The position numbers and the translations under genes were made by a program. The notes under the pieces were generated by a model. The model ran no database searches and was not told the DNA's origin. It saw nothing but the letters and a program-made list of their open reading frames with translations. A stretch of 13,402 nucleotides of DNA from assembly GCA_001399705.1 (NCBI GenBank), contig LJCR01000023.1, forward strand, positions 1-13,402, in the 5' to 3' direction. Shown in pieces: positions 6,433 to 11,897 of the stretch (position 1 is the stretch's first letter; each line of letters begins with the position of its first letter). Source of the stretch: Kouleothrix aurantiaca. Lineage in GTDB: Bacteria; Chloroflexota; Chloroflexia; Chloroflexales; Roseiflexaceae.

Positions 6433-6555
6433 TTTTTACAGAAACTCGTCCAATAGTATTCAGAAATTACTCCCGAACACAGTTGTAGGGCTTCCTGATG
6501 CGCTAGCCGGTATTTTCAGAAAGTAGTTTGTCGATTTTCAGAAAGTAGTTTGTCG
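6433..6555. repeat. Repeat cluster C1: two perfect and two diverged 22-bp repeats
   Basis: ATTTTCAGAAAGTAGTTTGT (first 20 of 22 bp) is repeated exactly at 6512-6533 and 6534-6555. Two diverged 22-bp units lie at 6433-6454 and 6455-6476 (cores TTTACAGAAACT and ATTCAGAAATTACT). Confidence 0.8.
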
Positions 6556-6657
6556 ATATAGATCGCGTCCTGATGATAAAACCCACCCAGTTGCGGCGGG
6601 ACACGGTTGAGTGTCTCGCCCTTGGGAATAGCGCTGCGCCTACCGAAACATCACGAG

Positions 6658-6747
6658 CATAATTGTGAAACAATGCAGCCAAGCCACTAATTCTGAAATA
6701 TTGGTACACAAATTATGCAACAACTCGGGCCACAAATTATGAAACAA
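6658..6747. repeat. Repeat cluster C2: four direct repeats
   Basis: Units begin at 6658, 6685, 6707 and 6731, with the shared core CACaAATTaTGAAACAA. Periods are 27, 22 and 24 bp. The sequence differs from cluster C1 only 100 bp away, though size and AT-richness match. Confidence 0.7.
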
Positions 6748-6955
6748 TCCCCCTGCCCTGACTACGGCGTGGCTTTGCTATGTGATAAAACAACTACGCC
6801 ATGGCTTCGCATTTCGATAATTTGGCAAATCCGCGCCATCCGTCTGATCCGGGGGTCATTTTCGCAACTCGTTATTGGGCTTTCCTATGCCAAGGGGGCA
6901 TTGTAAGCACCGATCGCCGCGATCGTGAGAGATCGTGGCAATCGGCGTTGCTCGG

Positions 6956-7031
6956 CGCCCTGACCAGAATCGAACTGGTAATGAATCTGGTGCGCTTGTA
7001 GGCGGCATTCCCTGTCTCCGTCCGGGTGCTT
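6956..7031 (-). pseudogene. Decayed tRNA, identity unclear
   Basis: A good T-arm ACCAG TTCGATT CTGGT (6979-6963) is followed by CAGGGCG but not by CCA. The anticodon arm can only be drawn as TGCCGC/GCGCA with a bulged C and a six-base loop CTACAA. D-arm and acceptor pairing are poor. Probably a dead tRNA. Confidence 0.45.
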
Positions 7032-7094
7032 ATGGCGGTGATCCATCTAGGTTCCGGTTGCACTCACAATATCGCGCACCAGGGCGGCTTACTC

Positions 7095-7170
7095 TTCCGA
7101 CTCCGGGTCTGGGCCGCTCTCCTCCGTCTTCGTACCGGATGGCGCTCTGCCATTTGTTAGCTACAGGGGC
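7095..7170 (-). pseudogene. Decayed tRNA, possibly Arg(ACG)
   Basis: The 5' part looks good: acceptor GCCCCTG, then TA and a D-arm GCTAACAAATGGCAGAGC. The anticodon region TCCG GTACGAAGA CGGA contains ACG, but in an oversized loop. No proper T-arm, 3' acceptor strand or CCA follows. Confidence 0.45.
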
Positions 7171-7325
7171 ATGTCGATCCCCCGGCGGCTGTGCCGCGAC
7201 CTCCAGGCGTTGTGGTAACCGCGACGGCTACATGCGCCTCGCCGCCGCGGAATCGTCGCCCACCGGTGCGCACCGGCGCGGCGGCGGCTGTCCCGCCCTG
7301 GCGCTCTTGCTGAGCTACGAGGGAA

Positions 7326-7402
7326 TGGTCCCGCGGGCGGGGGTCGAACCCGCTGCCTTGCGATTAAGAGTCGCCTGCTGCATCCAGATGAGCTTCCACG
7401 GG
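7326..7402 (-). tRNA. tRNA-Lys(CTT)
   Basis: Acceptor CCCGTGG/CCGCGGG, A73, CCA encoded. Anticodon stem GCGA/TCGC, loop CTCTTAA. T-loop TTCGACC with D-loop GG, so a canonical elbow. It is separated by 4 nt from tRNA-Lys(TTT), which has the altered elbow. Confidence 0.95.
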
Positions 7403-7406
7403 ATAG

Positions 7407-7483
7407 TGGTGCCGCCAGCACGGATTTGCACCTGCGTCCTCCGGCTTAAAAGGCCGTTGCTCTCCTGCCTGAGCTTTGGCGGC
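7407..7483 (-). tRNA. tRNA-Lys(TTT), altered elbow
   Basis: Acceptor GCCGCCA/TGGCGGC, A73, CCA encoded. Anticodon stem CGGC/GCCG, loop CTTTTAA. The T-loop is TGCAAAT (G55 for T) and the D-loop AGGCAGGA has AG where GG is normal. The T-stem 3' strand has one bulged G. Confidence 0.93.
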
Positions 7484-7490
7484 GTGGTTT

Positions 7491-7578
7491 TGGTACCTCC
7501 GGCGAGATTCGCACTCGCACGAGCCTCGCGGCCCACCGGTGTTTGAGACCGGCATGTCTGCTGTTCCATCACGGAGGC
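7491..7578 (-). tRNA. tRNA-Leu(CAA), altered elbow
   Basis: Type II tRNA with a long variable arm. Acceptor GCCTCCG/CGGAGGT has a G1-T72 wobble; A73, CCA. Anticodon stem CCGGT/ACCGG, loop CTCAAAC. T-stem GCGAG/CTCGC with loop TGCGAAT (G55). D-loop GAACAGCAGA has AG in the GG position. Confidence 0.95.
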
Positions 7579-7581
7579 ATG

Positions 7582-7656
7582 TGGTGCGGCCGAACCAAGT
7601 TGCACGCGCAGGGGCTCTCACCCATGGCGCCCTCAACTGCCGGCTGCCCGACCAGC
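7582..7656 (-). pseudogene. Decayed tRNA with a variant T-loop
   Basis: The 3' end CGGCCGCACCA looks like acceptor plus CCA, and TGCAACT resembles the variant T-loops. T-stem, acceptor and anticodon arms do not pair, though. The anticodon area GGGCGCCATGGGTGAGAGCC gives no seven-base loop. Confidence 0.4.
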
Positions 7657-7683
7657 AAAAGATCGCCATAGCGGCGATCTTTT
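7657..7683. terminator. Bidirectional intrinsic terminator inside the array
   Basis: Perfect 11-bp stem (7657-7667 with 7673-7683), loop ATAGC. The arms begin with AAAA and end with TTTT, so both strands show a GC stem followed by a T-run. It would separate the transcription unit holding tRNA-Arg(TCG) from the Leu-Lys-Lys group downstream. Confidence 0.8.
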
Positions 7684-7711
7684 GGGTTCCCGCTAGGGAT
7701 AAGTATTGAGC

Positions 7712-7787
7712 TGGCGCGGCCGGCAGGAGTCCAACCTGCACTCTTCGGTTCCGAAGACCGCTGCTTTGTGCATTAAGCTACGGCCGC
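7712..7787 (-). tRNA. tRNA-Arg(TCG), swapped elbow pair
   Basis: Acceptor GCGGCCG/CGGCCGC, G73 (usual for Arg here), CCA. Anticodon stem core CGGT/ACCG, loop CTTCG GA, anticodon TCG. The T-loop is TTGGACT (G56 for C) and the D-loop AATGCACA reads GC where GG is normal, so the G19-C56 pair appears reversed to C19-G56. Confidence 0.93.
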
Positions 7788-7849
7788 GCGGTGCGCGACA
7801 TGGCTTCCGCCGCTCCCAATGGATGCCAGCACGCAAGCCTGCCGCGTAA

Positions 7850-7923
7850 TGGTAGCCCTGGACGGTACCGACCCGTCGCTCCCCGCTTGAAAGGCGGGCC
7901 TTCTGCCATTAAAGTACAGGGCC
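7850..7923 (-). tRNA. tRNA-Glu(TTC), G54/G58 T-loop
   Basis: Acceptor GGCCCTG/CAGGGCT with a G1-T72 wobble, A73, CCA. Anticodon stem CCCGC/GCGGG, loop CTTTCAA. T-stem GACGG/CCGTC with loop GTCGGTA: T55 and C56 kept, but G at both 54 and 58. D-loop keeps GG. Confidence 0.94.
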
Positions 7924-7927
7924 ATAC

Positions 7928-8001
7928 TGGTGGAGCTGTCGGGAATCGCGCCCGATCTTCCGCGTTGCGAACGCGGCGTCATCCTAGTAGACCACAGCCC
8001 C
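7928..8001 (-). tRNA. tRNA-Ala(CGC), altered elbow
   Basis: Acceptor GGGGCTG/CAGCTCC contains the G3-T70 wobble that alanyl-tRNA synthetase reads; A73, CCA. Anticodon stem CCGCG/CGCGG, loop TTCGCAA. T-stem TCGGG/CCCGA with loop CGCGATT (C54, G55). D-loop TACTAGGAT has AG at the GG position. Keeping the identity pair argues for function. Confidence 0.94.
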
Positions 8002-8005
8002 AGAT

Positions 8006-8081
8006 TGGAGCCTCAAGCGAGAGTCGAACTCGCGACCTGGCGTTTACGAAACGCCTGCTCGGCCATCTGAGCTTTTGAGGC
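8006..8081 (-). tRNA. tRNA-Thr(CGT)
   Basis: Acceptor GCCTCAA/TTGAGGC, T73, CCA. Anticodon stem GGCGT/ACGCC, loop TTCGTAA. Canonical T-loop TTCGACT and D-loop GG. T73 is shared with tRNA-Thr(GGT), whereas A73 is usual in bacterial Thr tRNAs. Confidence 0.95.
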
Positions 8082-8084
8082 ATG

Positions 8085-8158
8085 TGGTAGCGCTGGCAGG
8101 TGTCGAACCTGCGCCGGCGGCTTATGAGACCGCTGCACTTCCGTTATGCTACAGCGCC
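8085..8158 (-). tRNA. tRNA-Met(CAT), elongator or Ile(CAT)
   Basis: Acceptor GGCGCTG/CAGCGCT with a G1-T72 wobble, A73, CCA. Anticodon stem GCGGT/GCCGC, loop CTCATAA. T-loop canonical TTCGACA, D-loop GG. It lacks initiator features, so it is elongator Met or a lysidine-modified Ile tRNA; sequence alone does not decide. Confidence 0.92.
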
Positions 8159-8597
8159 ATAGAGACATGGCCGGCGCGGCCGGGCGGCATTACCGCCCGC
8201 ATAAAGCGAGGTTACGCGCGCGCTGCGCCAGACGCCCGGGTTTTTCGCCCCGCACGCCCTCGCCGGGCCTGGCCCGGCTCGGTCGCCTCCCGATTCGACT
8301 CCGCGTCATCCTGTCCATCACAGCGCCGGGGCCGACCACCCGGCACGCGGCGGTCGGTCGTCCCAGCCGGGGAACTATCCCTGCACGCCGTTCAGCGAGG
8401 CGCTTTCCGTCGACGACATCCCGGCGATGCACCGGCGCTCGCCGCCTTCCCGCGCACGCGATCCGCATAGGCGCCGGGGGCTGGCAGGTTCGCATCGTGC
8501 CCCCACTCGTTCCCAGACTCACCGCGGCAGTTTCCCCGGTCAGGCGGCGACGCCGCCTGAGAGGCCCCTACGGGAGGGGAGAAACCAGCCATGTCAG
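8159..8597. other. GC-rich stretch without a recognised gene
   Basis: 439 bp between tRNA-Met and tRNA-Glu(CTC). A minus-strand frame of 110 codons (8190-8522) is Arg/Pro-rich, has no good start signal and no recognisable motif, so I do not call it. A T-arm-like GGCAGGTTCGCATCGTGCC near 8480 has no accompanying tRNA. Confidence 0.5.
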
Positions 8598-8671
8598 TGG
8601 TAGCTCCGACCGGTTACGATCCGGTGTTTTCCGGTTGAGAGCCGGATGGTCTGCCATTAACCTACGGAGCC
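8598..8671 (-). tRNA. tRNA-Glu(CTC), A54/T58 T-loop
   Basis: Acceptor GGCTCCG/CGGAGCT with a G1-T72 wobble, A73, CCA. Anticodon stem TCCGG/CCGGA, loop CTCTCAA. T-stem ACCGG/CCGGT with loop ATCGTAA: A54 and T58 replace T54 and A58. D-loop GG and T55-C56 are kept. It lies just downstream of the HNH gene and its hairpin. Confidence 0.94.
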
Positions 8672-8686
8672 ATATCAGTGTCCACG

Positions 8687-8717
8687 GAGGATGCGGGTCT
8701 GCTCGGCCCGCATCCTC
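8687..8717 (-). terminator. Hairpin directly after the HNH stop
   Basis: Perfect 11-bp stem GAGGATGCGGG (8687-8697) with 8707-8717, loop of 9 nt, starting 1 nt after the HNH stop codon. No T-run follows, so it may be an I-shaped terminator or an mRNA 3' end that separates the coding part from tRNA-Glu 15 nt further on. Confidence 0.6.
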
Positions 8718-8718
8718 G

Positions 8719-9237
8719 TCAGATGTTATATGCGTACTTCCGCCAGACCTCATGCCTGTCCAGCTCGCCGATGAGCGCGAAAGCGATCATCTGCGGCTGG
8801 CGCGGCTTCGCCCGGAGGGTCATGTGTGCTTCCTCGGGTGTTCGGTCGCGCTTTGCGTGGTTGCAATCACTGCACGCAGCAACCACGTTGTCCCAGGTGG
8901 TCTGCCCACCTCGGGCCTTCGGCACCACGTGGTCGAGCGTCAGCTTCGCCCGACCTGGCTGAGCACCGCAATACTGGCAGGTCTCGCGGTCGCGGATGAG
9001 CACACCTCGGCGCGAGCACGGCAGGCGCCGCGAGCGCGGGATCGCCACGTAGCGCACCAGGCGGATCACCAGTGGGCACTCCATACTCGTGCCCTGCGCC
9101 CGCAGGCGCTGCTCGGCAGCCTCGACCAGCTCGGCCTTGGACTGGAGCAGCAGGATGACCGCGCGCTTGATGCTCACGACGCGCAGCGGCTCGTACGACG
9201 CATTCAGAACGAGAACTGACGAAACTGACGAACTCAA
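8719..9237 (-). CDS. HNH endonuclease family protein
   Basis: 172 residues from a TTG start at 9237. I prefer this start because GAGAGGGGGTG lies about 8 nt upstream; an in-frame TTG at 9258 is possible and no ATG is available. After the N-terminal VLVLNASYEPLRVVS segment, typical of a widespread stand-alone HNH family, come CQYC and CSDC zinc cysteine pairs and the HNH core: LDHVVPKARGG, WDNVVAAC, CNHAKRD. All catalytic positions (DH, N, H) are present, so the enzyme looks intact. It would cut or nick DNA. It sits among tRNA genes on the same strand, with tRNA-Pro upstream and tRNA-Glu downstream. It may be a homing-type resident of the array or a chromosomal-type housekeeping HNH gene carried along. 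Confidence 0.93.
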   Translation of the reverse strand: MSSSVSSVLVLNASYEPLRVVSIKRAVILLLQSKAELVEAAEQRLRAQGTSMECPLVIRLVRYVAIPRSRRLPCSRRGVLIRDRETCQYCGAQPGRAKLTLDHVVPKARGGQTTWDNVVAACSDCNHAKRDRTPEEAHMTLRAKPRQPQMIAFALIGELDRHEVWRKYAYNI

Positions 9238-9389
9238 GAGACGAACACCCCCTCTCAAGACGATACGACGACGTTGGTCTTGTGCCTCCTGTCTCTTCGC
9301 TCGGCTTCTGGAACCCGATCCGGCTGGCCGAGGCCATCTTCTGGACCGGCATCAGTCGCGGCCCCCTTTGCAGAAACAGTGGAAGGCAA

Positions 9390-9466
9390 TGGTCAGAGTG
9401 GTCGGAGTTGAACCGACGGCCTCCGGCTCCCCGCGCCGGCGCGCTACCAGGCTGCGCTACACCCTG
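9390..9466 (-). tRNA. tRNA-Pro(GGG) with C33
   Basis: Acceptor CAGGGTG/CACTCTG, A73, CCA. D-arm TAGCGCAGCCTGGTAGCGC is typical of Pro. Anticodon stem CCGGC/GCCGG, loop GCGGGGA: the anticodon GGG is preceded by C where T33 is nearly universal. T-loop canonical TTCAACT. Confidence 0.93.
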
Positions 9467-9508
9467 TTTGTTTGCGACATTTCGCGACATTGGCTGTCGC
9501 GAAAAAGC

Positions 9509-9601
9509 TGGCGGGACGAGCAGGCGCTGCCCCTGCAAGACCTCTTTCGCGGCTCGACCGCTTTCCAAGCGGCTGCCGTCACTCACTCGGCTTGCCGTCC
9601 C
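9509..9601 (-). tRNA. tRNA-Ser(GGA), altered elbow
   Basis: Type II tRNA. Acceptor GGGACGG/TCGTCCC, G73, CCA. Anticodon stem GCCGC/GCGGT, loop TTGGAAA. T-stem GCAGG/CCTGC with loop GGCAGCG (G54, G55, G58). Aligned with the neighbouring tRNA-Ser(GCT), the D-loop changes GGGTGAC to GAGTGAC, putting A at position 18. Confidence 0.92.
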
Positions 9602-9629
9602 GTGCTATCGTGCCAATCCCGCCAGCCTT

Positions 9630-9714
9630 TGGCGGAGTAATGTTCAGGGGCGCCGAGCCGGCAGACTACGGGGCCGCTCCCACGGCTTGCCGCCGAACGG
9701 GGAGACCCGACTCC
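9630..9714 (-). pseudogene. Decayed tRNA-Ser-like gene
   Basis: It starts GGAGTCG and ends TTACTCCGCCA, matching the acceptor and GCCA end of the neighbouring Ser tRNAs, with partial acceptor pairing. The anticodon region GCCGTGGGAGCGGC gives only a six-base loop and no T-arm forms. It is probably a dead copy within the Ser block. Confidence 0.5.
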
Positions 9715-9728
9715 GACGCCTCCTTTAC

Positions 9729-9817
9729 TGGCGGAACGTAGACGAATCGAACGTCCGTGACCGGAGGCCACGCCCGGGGGTTCGAGCCCCGTTGCCGACC
9801 ATTCAGCAGTACGCTCC
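9729..9817 (-). tRNA. tRNA-Ser(CGA)
   Basis: Acceptor GGAGCGT/ACGTTCC, G73, CCA. Anticodon stem CGGGG/CCCCG, loop CTCGAAC. Long variable arm. Canonical T-loop TTCGATT; D-loop keeps GG. Confidence 0.95.
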
Positions 9818-9821
9818 ATAT

Positions 9822-9907
9822 TGGCGGAGAGTGGAAGGATCGAACTCCACGGCCTATGCCGTCCCCAGTGTTCAAAGCTGGTTGCCGTCCCCTCGGCGGC
9901 ACTCTCC
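9822..9907 (-). tRNA. tRNA-Ser(TGA)
   Basis: Acceptor GGAGAGT/ACTCTCC, G73, CCA. Anticodon stem CCAGC/ACTGG (last pair mismatched), loop TTTGAAC. Long variable arm, T-loop TTCGATC, D-loop with GG. Spacers of 4 and 3 nt separate it from the flanking Ser tRNAs. Confidence 0.94.
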
Positions 9908-9910
9908 ATT

Positions 9911-9998
9911 TGGCGGAGCGGGCGCGAGTTGAACGCGCAAGGCTGTTACGCTCGACACGTTAGCACCGTGCTGCCGTCACCCTTCGGCTTGCCGCTCC
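9911..9998 (-). tRNA. tRNA-Ser(GCT)
   Basis: Acceptor GGAGCGG/CCGCTCC, G73, CCA. Anticodon stem CACG/CGTG, loop GTGCTAA. T-stem GCGCG/CGCGC with canonical loop TTCAACT; D-loop GG. It completes the four-anticodon Ser block. Confidence 0.95.
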
Positions 9999-10187
9999 AT
10001 AGCGATTGATCGCGCAGCCCCAGCGCGTGGCCGTTCGCCGCCGCGCGTCCCGGGTTATCCGGCCGGGCCCACTCTGGTGGGCTGAGCAGGATCGGCCCGC
10101 GGCCTTTCGGCCTGTGATGCGGACCTGACGGCCACCTGCCCCTCCCCACCCGACGTCGTTTGTACGCCGCCGGAGCTGCGCGATCAC

Positions 10188-10261
10188 TGGAGTCCCCGGC
10201 GGGTACTGACCCCGCTATAGTGGTTTTGCAGACCACTGCCTTACCGTCTGGCTCCAGGGAC
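10188..10261 (-). tRNA. tRNA-Cys(GCA), G54/G58 T-loop
   Basis: Acceptor GTCCCTG/CGGGGAC, T73 (the Cys identity base), CCA. Anticodon stem GTGGT/ACCAC, loop CTGCAAA. T-stem GCGGG/CCCGC with loop GTCAGTA: G54 and G58, with T55-C56 kept. D-loop keeps GG. Confidence 0.95.
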
Positions 10262-10264
10262 ATA

Positions 10265-10341
10265 TGGGGTGCCGAGCCGGATTTGAACCGGCCTTCTCTG
10301 CGTTCACAGCGCAGAATGTTAACCACTACACCATCGGCACC
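10265..10341 (-). tRNA. tRNA-His(GTG)
   Basis: The extra G at position -1 opposite C73 is encoded, the hallmark of tRNA-His. Acceptor GTGCCGA/TCGGCAC. Anticodon stem CTGCG/CGCAG, loop CTGTGAA. T-loop canonical TTCAAAT; D-loop GG. CCA encoded. Confidence 0.97.
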
Positions 10342-10353
10342 ATAATGTAAGAT

Positions 10354-10429
10354 TGGCACCGTCGGAGGGCCTCGAACCCCCACCTTCGTGTTTAGAAGAC
10401 ACGCGCGCTTCCAATTACGCTACGACGGC
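10354..10429 (-). tRNA. tRNA-Arg(TCT)
   Basis: Acceptor GCCGTCG/CGACGGT with a G1-T72 wobble, G73, CCA. Anticodon stem CGTGT/ACACG, loop CTTCTAA. T-stem GGGGG/CCCTC, loop TTCGAGG; D-loop GG. Confidence 0.95.
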
Positions 10430-10432
10430 ATA

Positions 10433-10520
10433 GGTCCCCCGACCGCGACTCGAACGCGGAAGCGGCTCACACCGCACCAATTTTTAAGATTGGCTCGTTT
10501 ACCAGTTCCGGCACCGGGGG
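10433..10520 (-). tRNA. tRNA-Leu(TAA)
   Basis: Acceptor CCCCCGG/TCGGGGG, A73 followed by CCT, so a complete CCA is not encoded here, unlike its neighbours. Anticodon stem CCAAT/ATTGG, loop CTTAAAA. Long variable arm. T-stem CCGCG/CGCGG with canonical TTCGAGT; D-loop GG. Repeat cluster E begins 8 nt upstream of the 5' end. Confidence 0.94.
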
Positions 10521-10527
10521 TAGAGTT

Positions 10528-10569
10528 TGCAGATTTGCCGCGACAATATGCAGATTTGTCGCGATGAGA
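10528..10569. repeat. Repeat cluster E: two 21-bp direct repeats
   Basis: TGCAGATTTG(C/T)CGCGA is repeated at 10528-10548 and 10549-10569 with a period of 21 bp. It abuts the 5' side of tRNA-Leu(TAA), so it overlaps where its promoter would be. Confidence 0.7.
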
Positions 10570-10915
10570 ATACAGCACCCCAAAGCCTTAGCTGATGTCT
10601 TGATCCTCCTTAGTTGCGAAGATTCGATCCCCATGCGGCCGCCCGCTGCGCCGCACGACCATACTTGCACACGTAAGGCTGCTCCTCGATCGCAGCAGCA
10701 AGGGCTAAATCGGCTGGTGATTGGCGTCCTGCGTTTTGCCGATCTACTTACCCCCGGACATCTCGCGTCCTGTGTCCCCGCGCGGCTGGCCTGAGCCGCG
10801 ACCTCGGGTAGGGAGCCCCTCCATCGGCCAGACCCCTTTCTCACCGAGTCGTACGCACCCCGGCGGGCAGGCGGAAGGGTACTATCGCCCACATACCGGC
10901 CAATCCGACCAGCAC
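10570..10915. other. Gene-free spacer, possibly decayed tRNA sequence
   Basis: 346 bp with no supported gene. A T-arm-like GGGGATCGAATCTTC (minus strand, near 10625) and an arm-like CTTACGTGTGCAAG near 10670 hint at degraded tRNAs, but no cloverleaf can be drawn. Confidence 0.4.
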
Positions 10916-10991
10916 TGGCACCAGGGGAAGGGATCGAACCTTCGTAGTCGGTTTCAAAGGCCGACGTCCTACCAAATTAGACGACCCTGGT
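10916..10991 (-). tRNA. tRNA-Gln(TTG)
   Basis: Acceptor ACCAGGG/CCCTGGT with A1-T72, G73, CCA. Anticodon stem TCGGC/ACCGA, loop CTTTGAA. T-stem GAAGG/CCTTC, canonical TTCGATC; D-loop GG. Three nt from tRNA-Arg(CCT). Confidence 0.95.
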
Positions 10992-10994
10992 ATA

Positions 10995-11071
10995 TGGCGC
11001 CGCTGACCCGAGTTGCACGGATACGGACACTGCTTAGGACACAGTCGCGCTATCTGTTACGCTACAGCGGC
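10995..11071 (-). tRNA. tRNA-Arg(CCT), altered elbow
   Basis: Acceptor GCCGCTG/CAGCGGC, G73, CCA. Anticodon stem ACTGT/GCAGT, loop GTCCTAA. T-stem ATCCG/CGGGT with loop TGCAACT (G55). D-loop TAACAGATA carries AG in place of GG. Confidence 0.95.
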
Positions 11072-11389
11072 ATACTTCTCAACCGCGGCCGGTGTTTGGT
11101 CGTGCGCCGTCGCGCAGCGGACCACCGCCGGCCAATGGAACATTGTGACTGTGGCCAGATCCCCCACCTGGCTCCTGAACCGCCCAGCACGTACCGGCAT
11201 GCGCGGGGTGAGACACCTCCCGGCGATCGGCCGGCCGCATGGCTGCGTCCACCGTCTTTCAGCCTCCAGCCGAGCCCACCGGCGCCTCTTCCCGCCACGT
11301 CACGACAACGTCTCCGGCGATCGCTGACCCACAGGGCTTATTCGGCTTTATTGGCGCTCCCGCGCGCTGTCACACGCGCTCACGGTCAC
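11072..11389. other. Gene-free spacer
   Basis: 318 bp of GC-rich sequence without a supported tRNA, protein gene or clear repeat. Short open frames on both strands lack start signals. A CTGTCAC loop between GCGCG-type arms near 11370 resembles an anticodon arm but has no matching D- or T-arm. Confidence 0.4.
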
Positions 11390-11466
11390 TGGTCGGGGAG
11401 ACGCGATTTGCACGCGCGGCCTCCTGGGTGGAAATCAGGCGCTCTCTCTGGCTGAGCTACTCCCCG
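11390..11466 (-). tRNA. tRNA-Gly(TCC), second copy, altered elbow
   Basis: Acceptor CGGGGAG/CTCCCCG, A73, CCA. Anticodon stem CCTGA/CCAGG (last pair mismatched), loop TTTCCAC. T-stem GCGCG/CGCGT with loop TGCAAAT (G55). D-loop AGCCAGAGA carries AG for GG. Same anticodon as 5906-5979, which has the canonical elbow. Confidence 0.92.
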
Positions 11467-11472
11467 AGATAG

Positions 11473-11550
11473 TGGTCAGGGCCCTCGGATCTGCCCCGAG
11501 CACCTCCACGATGTCAACGTGGCGCTCTAATCTCAATGAGCTAGGCCCTG
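11473..11550 (-). tRNA. tRNA-Val(GAC), altered elbow
   Basis: Acceptor CAGGGCC/GGCCCTG, A73, CCA. Anticodon stem CCACG/CGTGG, loop TTGACAT. T-stem CTCGG/CCGAG with loop GGCAGAT (G54, G55, G58). D-loop ATTGAGATTA supplies AG where GG is normal. The other Val tRNA, at 4508, is canonical. Confidence 0.93.
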
Positions 11551-11553
11551 GTC

Positions 11554-11629
11554 TGGTCAGGGTTCGGGGCTTCGCTCCCCGCGCCTCCGGCTTGGGATGC
11601 CGGCACTCTACTGAATGAGCTAAACCCTG
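11554..11629 (-). tRNA. tRNA-Gly(CCC), altered elbow
   Basis: Acceptor CAGGGTT/AACCCTG, A73, CCA. Anticodon stem CCGGC/GCCGG, loop ATCCCAA. T-stem CGGGG/CCCCG with loop AGCGAAG (A54, G55, A58). D-loop ATTCAGTA carries AG for GG. Confidence 0.94.
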
Positions 11630-11818
11630 TTGCGGCCCGCCACCCGGCGAGATTGGGTACTCGCGGCGTGTTTGTCGTGGTGCCAGCCACCAAGGACGCT
11701 GGCCGCCGCCCCCGCGCGCCGCGCTGGCACGCGACGCTTGCGGGCGACAACCGCTTCCCACGAACCCCGGCCTTGCCGGGGCCTCCCTCGAACCGGGACA
11801 CCGGAGAATCGGGCACTC

Positions 11819-11892
11819 TGGTCAGGCAAGAGGGTGACGCTCCCTCGTCTTCGACTTGGCAAGCCGACGCTCTGCTGTTGAGCTACTGCCTG
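11819..11892 (-). tRNA. tRNA-Gly(GCC), altered elbow
   Basis: Acceptor CAGGCAG/TTGCCTG, A73, CCA. Anticodon stem TCGGC/GTCGA, loop TTGCCAA. T-stem GAGGG/CCCTC with loop AGCGTCA, which combines A54/T58 with G55. D-loop AACAGCA carries AG. A perfect TATAAT lies 5 nt before the 5' end. Confidence 0.95.
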
Positions 11893-11897
11893 GTGAA

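Larger units (their letters stand above)
6220..6955. other. AT-rich gene-free stretch with repeat clusters C1 and C2
   Basis: This is the most AT-rich part of the window and carries no convincing gene or tRNA. It holds the repeat clusters at 6433-6555 and 6658-6747. It also holds an imperfect direct repeat (CTACGGCGTGGCTTTGCTAT near 6759 and a related copy near 6793). The composition differs sharply from the GC-rich surroundings, which suggests a separately acquired or regulatory segment. Confidence 0.6.

Noticed and set aside
8466..8515. tmRNA or tRNA end around GGGGGCACG / GGCAGGTTCGCATC
   Set aside because: No tag peptide frame, pseudoknots or matching acceptor strand could be found on either strand.
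8146..9219. 357-codon plus-strand open frame
   Set aside because: It runs antisense through two tRNAs and the HNH gene, has Arg/Pro/Ala-rich composition and no start signal; it is a GC-driven shadow.
9762..9806. Plus-strand tRNA 3' end (GGTTCGAGCC...GACCA)
   Set aside because: This is the palindromic anticodon arm and variable arm of tRNA-Ser(CGA) read on the wrong strand; the minus-strand cloverleaf is complete.
11360..11385. tRNA-Asp anticodon arm (CTGTCAC between GCGCG arms)
   Set aside because: No D-arm, T-arm or acceptor fits around it on either strand.
11630..11700. Possible tRNA with T-arm GCGAG/CTCGC
   Set aside because: The loop has eight bases (TACCCAAT) and no acceptor or anticodon arm can be drawn.
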